The translations under genes were made by a program, and so were the position numbers. Below the pieces are notes generated by a model. That model had not been told where the DNA came from. It saw only the letters and a list, made by a program, of their open reading frames with translations, and ran no database searches. DNA of 52,375 nucleotides from positions 1-52,375 of the forward strand of contig WGFI01000059.1 in the NCBI GenBank assembly GCA_015492295.1. Direction: 5' to 3'. This stretch comes from Caldifarciminota bacterium (GTDB lineage: Bacteria > Hydrothermota > Hydrothermia > LBFQ01). This document shows, one piece after another, positions 49,517 through 52,375 of this stretch (position 1 is the stretch's first letter; each line of letters starts with the position of its first letter).

Positions 49517-49925
49517 ATGAAGGGAGGAAAGGAGATACTTGAAAGGGATCCGGTACTTCGCAGGATCGTTGAGGTAATTGTTAGGGAGATAGACCCGGAT
49601 AGGATCATCCTCTTTGGTTCAAGGGCGAGGGGAGATTACAAGGAAGACAGCGATTACGATATTCTTGTGATTAAAGAAGGGGTTATGCCTGAGGAGAGGA
49701 GAAACCTAGCGACCACTTTGGAAATGGCTTTTTTGGAAACCAAAATATTCCGCTATGCAAGTTATAAAAAACCCAGCAAAAAGGGGGCTTGGATTCGCTT
49801 TGAAGGATAAGACTATGGCCGATGCGGGATAGATCTTACGGCTTATCATCTTCAACACTCGTGGGGAAAAGTTTAAAAAAAAGCGATTATTATGTCTTTT
49901 ACGATTTGAGGGTGCCGAGTAGGGA
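49517..49925 (+). pseudogene. decayed tandem copy of the MNT-HEPN module
   Basis: MNT N-terminus intact (GSRARGDYKEDSDYDILVIKEG), then divergence; downstream cttggattcgcttt...ctatggccgatgcgg...gcttatcatcttcaa parallels the HEPN start with frameshifts and stops. Confidence 0.65.
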
Positions 49926-50015
49926 GTTTCGTACTCAATAAAGATTCAGTCTTTTGTTAAACCGTTGGTTAAAGTTGGCAACGATAGATAACCCGACTTG
50001 GAGATTTTTCACCCT

Positions 50016-50021
50016 TATAAT
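50016..50021 (+). promoter_or_regulatory. -10 element TATAAT of lipase-like gene
   Basis: CCTTATAATACCC 9 nt before ATG at 50031. Confidence 0.65.
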
Positions 50022-50044
50022 ACCCGCCCTATGAAAAGGCTGGT

Positions 50045-50094
50045 AAGCAAAGAGAAGCAAAGAGAAGCAAAGAGAAGCAAAGAGAAGCAAAGAG
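50045..50094. repeat. perfect 10-bp tandem repeat (AAGCAAAGAG) x5
   Basis: Directly visible; lies between ATG 50031 and the hydrophobic signal-peptide codons. Confidence 0.98.
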
Positions 50095-50142
50095 CTATGG
50101 CGTGTAGGGGTTATACTTCTATCCCTCTTCTCTTTCTCTCCG

Positions 50143-52308
50143 ATGCTTGCCAGTGTGGGAGATAACGATATCGTTGAACCTATGAATGAAAGGTGTGGCA
50201 TTAATGGAAGTCCGTGTTGTATAGATACCACAAGCGATGGAGGCGAGCTTGGGGATCCAAAACTTCCAGCGAGCTTCTGTTATTCCGGAATCTGCGTCAT
50301 AGACAGCCTCCATCCGTTCCCCGGTATATGCATGGGTGGCGATGGTGGGGGTGGAGGAGATGACGGTGGAGGTAGCGGTGGTGGATACCCTGGCGGAGGA
50401 TACGATGATGTATCAAGGCCCTGCCTTCCTACGATTATATGGAAGGATGTATGCGACGACGATACTGTGGGTTTGTTTTGGGATGGTAACGATGAGATAG
50501 CGGATCCAAGCAGGCCCGTGGTTCTTCTCGTTCATGGGACGAAGAACGATTGTAGAACTTGGCAAGATTATTATGGGTATTTAAAGAATGATGGTTTCCG
50601 CATAGCTGTTGTGAATCTCTATCCTTCAAACCACGATGCGGATGCGAAGGGATGCAGGTTCAGGGGGCCTATGTTTGAACCCAACGGGCAACTGTTGGAC
50701 TTTTTAATAGATACGCTGTACAGTTTCCTTGTGAATAACTATCCATCTGGTTGGAACAACGATATAGTCATAGTGGCTCATAGCAGAGGCGCTTTGGAAA
50801 GTGAGGTGGCTATATATAAATATGGTAATACGCATGTAAGGAGGGTTGTAACCATAGGTGGCCCATTTTTTGGATCAAAGCTTGCGGATGTATGTTCAAG
50901 TCCGAGCGATATAGAGATAAATTGCGATGTTTTTCCTATATGGTCCCGTGAATATTGGGAATGCCAGTCTATAAAAACGATTTTAGAGACTTTTAATATA
51001 ACCGTAGGAAATGTATGCGCGTACTTTACGACCCCAGATGTATGGAGGTTATCAACGGACGCCGTGATACCCTACCGAAGTAATTATATAGACCCATATA
51101 TGACTTACAGGTCCGTGAATTATTATGTTGGGATAGGTTGGACTCCCCATTGGTCATGCGGACCTTTTCCCGGAAAATCGCAAGCAGGTTGTCTTTTACT
51201 GAGATACGGCTTATGGCAAGGTTGCAACGATGGAACCGTTGAATATTCAAGCACTTCAAGGAGGGCTTCCTATCCGAACACCTGCTTTATTTCCACGAGG
51301 GCAGTTTCCCAGAATCCGTTTCCTTGGTCATGCGGTGGGGATCCTAGCTATTGGGAAAAGGATCACACTTCAAGTAAGAACGATGTAGAGATTTATAATA
51401 GATATGTTAAAAGGGCAATTTTGGGCAACTGTCCAACTCTATATCAGGTCTCGGACAGCACAGAACCTATGGATATACCCATAACTTCACCTAAGGAATC
51501 CGGGAGCAATATGTTTATCGTGGGGGTGGAGGGGAGTTTATACCTCCCTATATCGTCGGAGACGGACAGTATCATAGTTATATCCCCTTATCCTCTGAAT
51601 ATCATGTATGCTTCAAGGGTTAGGGAGTTTGACATTGAAGGTTTGTATGGATATATAGTATCTCCTCAATCCACGGGAGCGAACATACTGTTGGCAAGGA
51701 AGAGCGATGAATTTTCTACGGACGAGTACGATTTTACCCCCGTTATGGTATTTTATCCGAGTCCTCATTTGGCTAAGGTTAAGTTTAATAAGAGGATGTA
51801 CCTTGAAGGTGATGTGATAAGGATAGATTTCGTTTATCCATTGGCGGACAGCGTGAAAGGAAGCTATTTCAGGATAGGCGATCCTAACAGCATAAAATTC
51901 ATCACATTCAGAGAGATAAACGATACATTCAAGGCGTATGTAAGGATACCTTTCAGGGGTGTTTATAGATTCGTTTTCACCACATTCGGCAGAGAACCGA
52001 GAACCATAATGGAAAATGTTTGGGTTGTTCCGAGTTATGATACGGATGCTCTTATGTCTTTTATAAGCGATATGGAATATGGAAGGTTTGGGATTCCGAA
52101 GAGATCCGTAGGATCAAGGCAGAGGCTACTTTATGGAGGAGAAGTGATAAACATAGGATTGAGGGGAAATTATAGGATATACGATGTGAAGGGGAGTCTC
52201 GTTCTTAGAGGATACACGGGAGATGGTAGGATAGATATAAGAAGGCTTCCGAGGGGTATATATTTCGTCGTTATAAGGGGTAAAATATTTAAGGTGGTTA
52301 GGAGATGA
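50143..52308 (+). CDS. secreted alpha/beta-hydrolase (lipase-like) with sorting module; 5' part out of frame with ATG 50031 in this sequence
   Basis: VVLLVHGTKNDCRTWQDYYGYL, IVIVAHSRGALESE (GxSxG); C-term YRIYDVKGSLVLRGYTGDGRIDIRRLPRGIYFVVIRGKIFKVVRR; frame open from 50047. Confidence 0.85.
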   Translation: MLASVGDNDIVEPMNERCGINGSPCCIDTTSDGGELGDPKLPASFCYSGICVIDSLHPFPGICMGGDGGGGGDDGGGSGGGYPGGGYDDVSRPCLPTIIWKDVCDDDTVGLFWDGNDEIADPSRPVVLLVHGTKNDCRTWQDYYGYLKNDGFRIAVVNLYPSNHDADAKGCRFRGPMFEPNGQLLDFLIDTLYSFLVNNYPSGWNNDIVIVAHSRGALESEVAIYKYGNTHVRRVVTIGGPFFGSKLADVCSSPSDIEINCDVFPIWSREYWECQSIKTILETFNITVGNVCAYFTTPDVWRLSTDAVIPYRSNYIDPYMTYRSVNYYVGIGWTPHWSCGPFPGKSQAGCLLLRYGLWQGCNDGTVEYSSTSRRASYPNTCFISTRAVSQNPFPWSCGGDPSYWEKDHTSSKNDVEIYNRYVKRAILGNCPTLYQVSDSTEPMDIPITSPKESGSNMFIVGVEGSLYLPISSETDSIIVISPYPLNIMYASRVREFDIEGLYGYIVSPQSTGANILLARKSDEFSTDEYDFTPVMVFYPSPHLAKVKFNKRMYLEGDVIRIDFVYPLADSVKGSYFRIGDPNSIKFITFREINDTFKAYVRIPFRGVYRFVFTTFGREPRTIMENVWVVPSYDTDALMSFISDMEYGRFGIPKRSVGSRQRLLYGGEVINIGLRGNYRIYDVKGSLVLRGYTGDGRIDIRRLPRGIYFVVIRGKIFKVVRR

Positions 52309-52375
52309 AAAGGGTTTTACTTTTGATCGTTTTAGCGCTGGTAGGTTGCAAGAAGAAGGGAAATCCTTATGAGGA
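52305..52375 (+). CDS. lipoprotein, 3' truncated by window end
   Basis: ATGA overlap; MKRVLLLIVLALVGCKKKGNPYE. Confidence 0.65.
   Translation, partial: MKRVLLLIVLALVGCKKKGNPYE

Noticed and set aside
50045-50094. 10-bp repeats as a CRISPR array
   Set aside because: Units are directly adjacent without spacers and too short; simple tandem repeat.
1-52375. Insertion sequences, prophage, CRISPR-Cas
   Set aside because: No transposase, integrase, phage structural gene, cas gene or spacer array was recognised.

Overview
The window is a compact, gene-dense chromosomal segment from a diderm bacterium. Lgt/LspA, an MlaF-like ATPase, a TonB-dependent receptor and about eight secreted proteins with a T9SS-like C-terminal sorting module suggest an uncultured FCB/WOR-3-like lineage; this taxonomic placement is inference. 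Housekeeping genes include fusA, murC, folC, fabD, accC, lipA, tsaE, sufD, lspA, lgt, ctpA, queD, pgeF and tRNA-Gly(GCC). Accessory content includes large secreted beta-propeller/FG-GAP proteins, an ankyrin protein, an MNT/HEPN module with a decayed tandem copy, and a PIN protein. The strongest non-obvious signals are: (1) a perfect 5 x 10-bp tandem repeat between a leaderless start (50031) and the signal peptide of a secreted lipase-like protein. Five copies put the gene out of frame and four would restore MKRLVSKEKQREAKRSKELWRVGVILLSLFSFSPMLAS, so this is a candidate phase-variable switch or a one-unit assembly error. (2) A class-I cobalamin riboswitch (minus strand, about 48591-48739) upstream of a YncE/BtuG-like propeller carrying a sorting domain and a short BtuB-like TonB receptor. 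(3) Three copies of a 19-bp palindrome TTGCCA-N7-TGGCAA, each just upstream of or over the -35 region of a secreted sorting-domain gene. (4) A pervasive TATAAT-N7-10-ATG architecture implying widespread leaderless transcripts. (5) A cytochrome-free operon of outer-membrane-like protein, FMN-binding protein, 4-TM protein and ApbE, chained by 4-nt overlaps. (6) Unusually short secretion signals. All product names are from reading the translated sequences; no database search was run.
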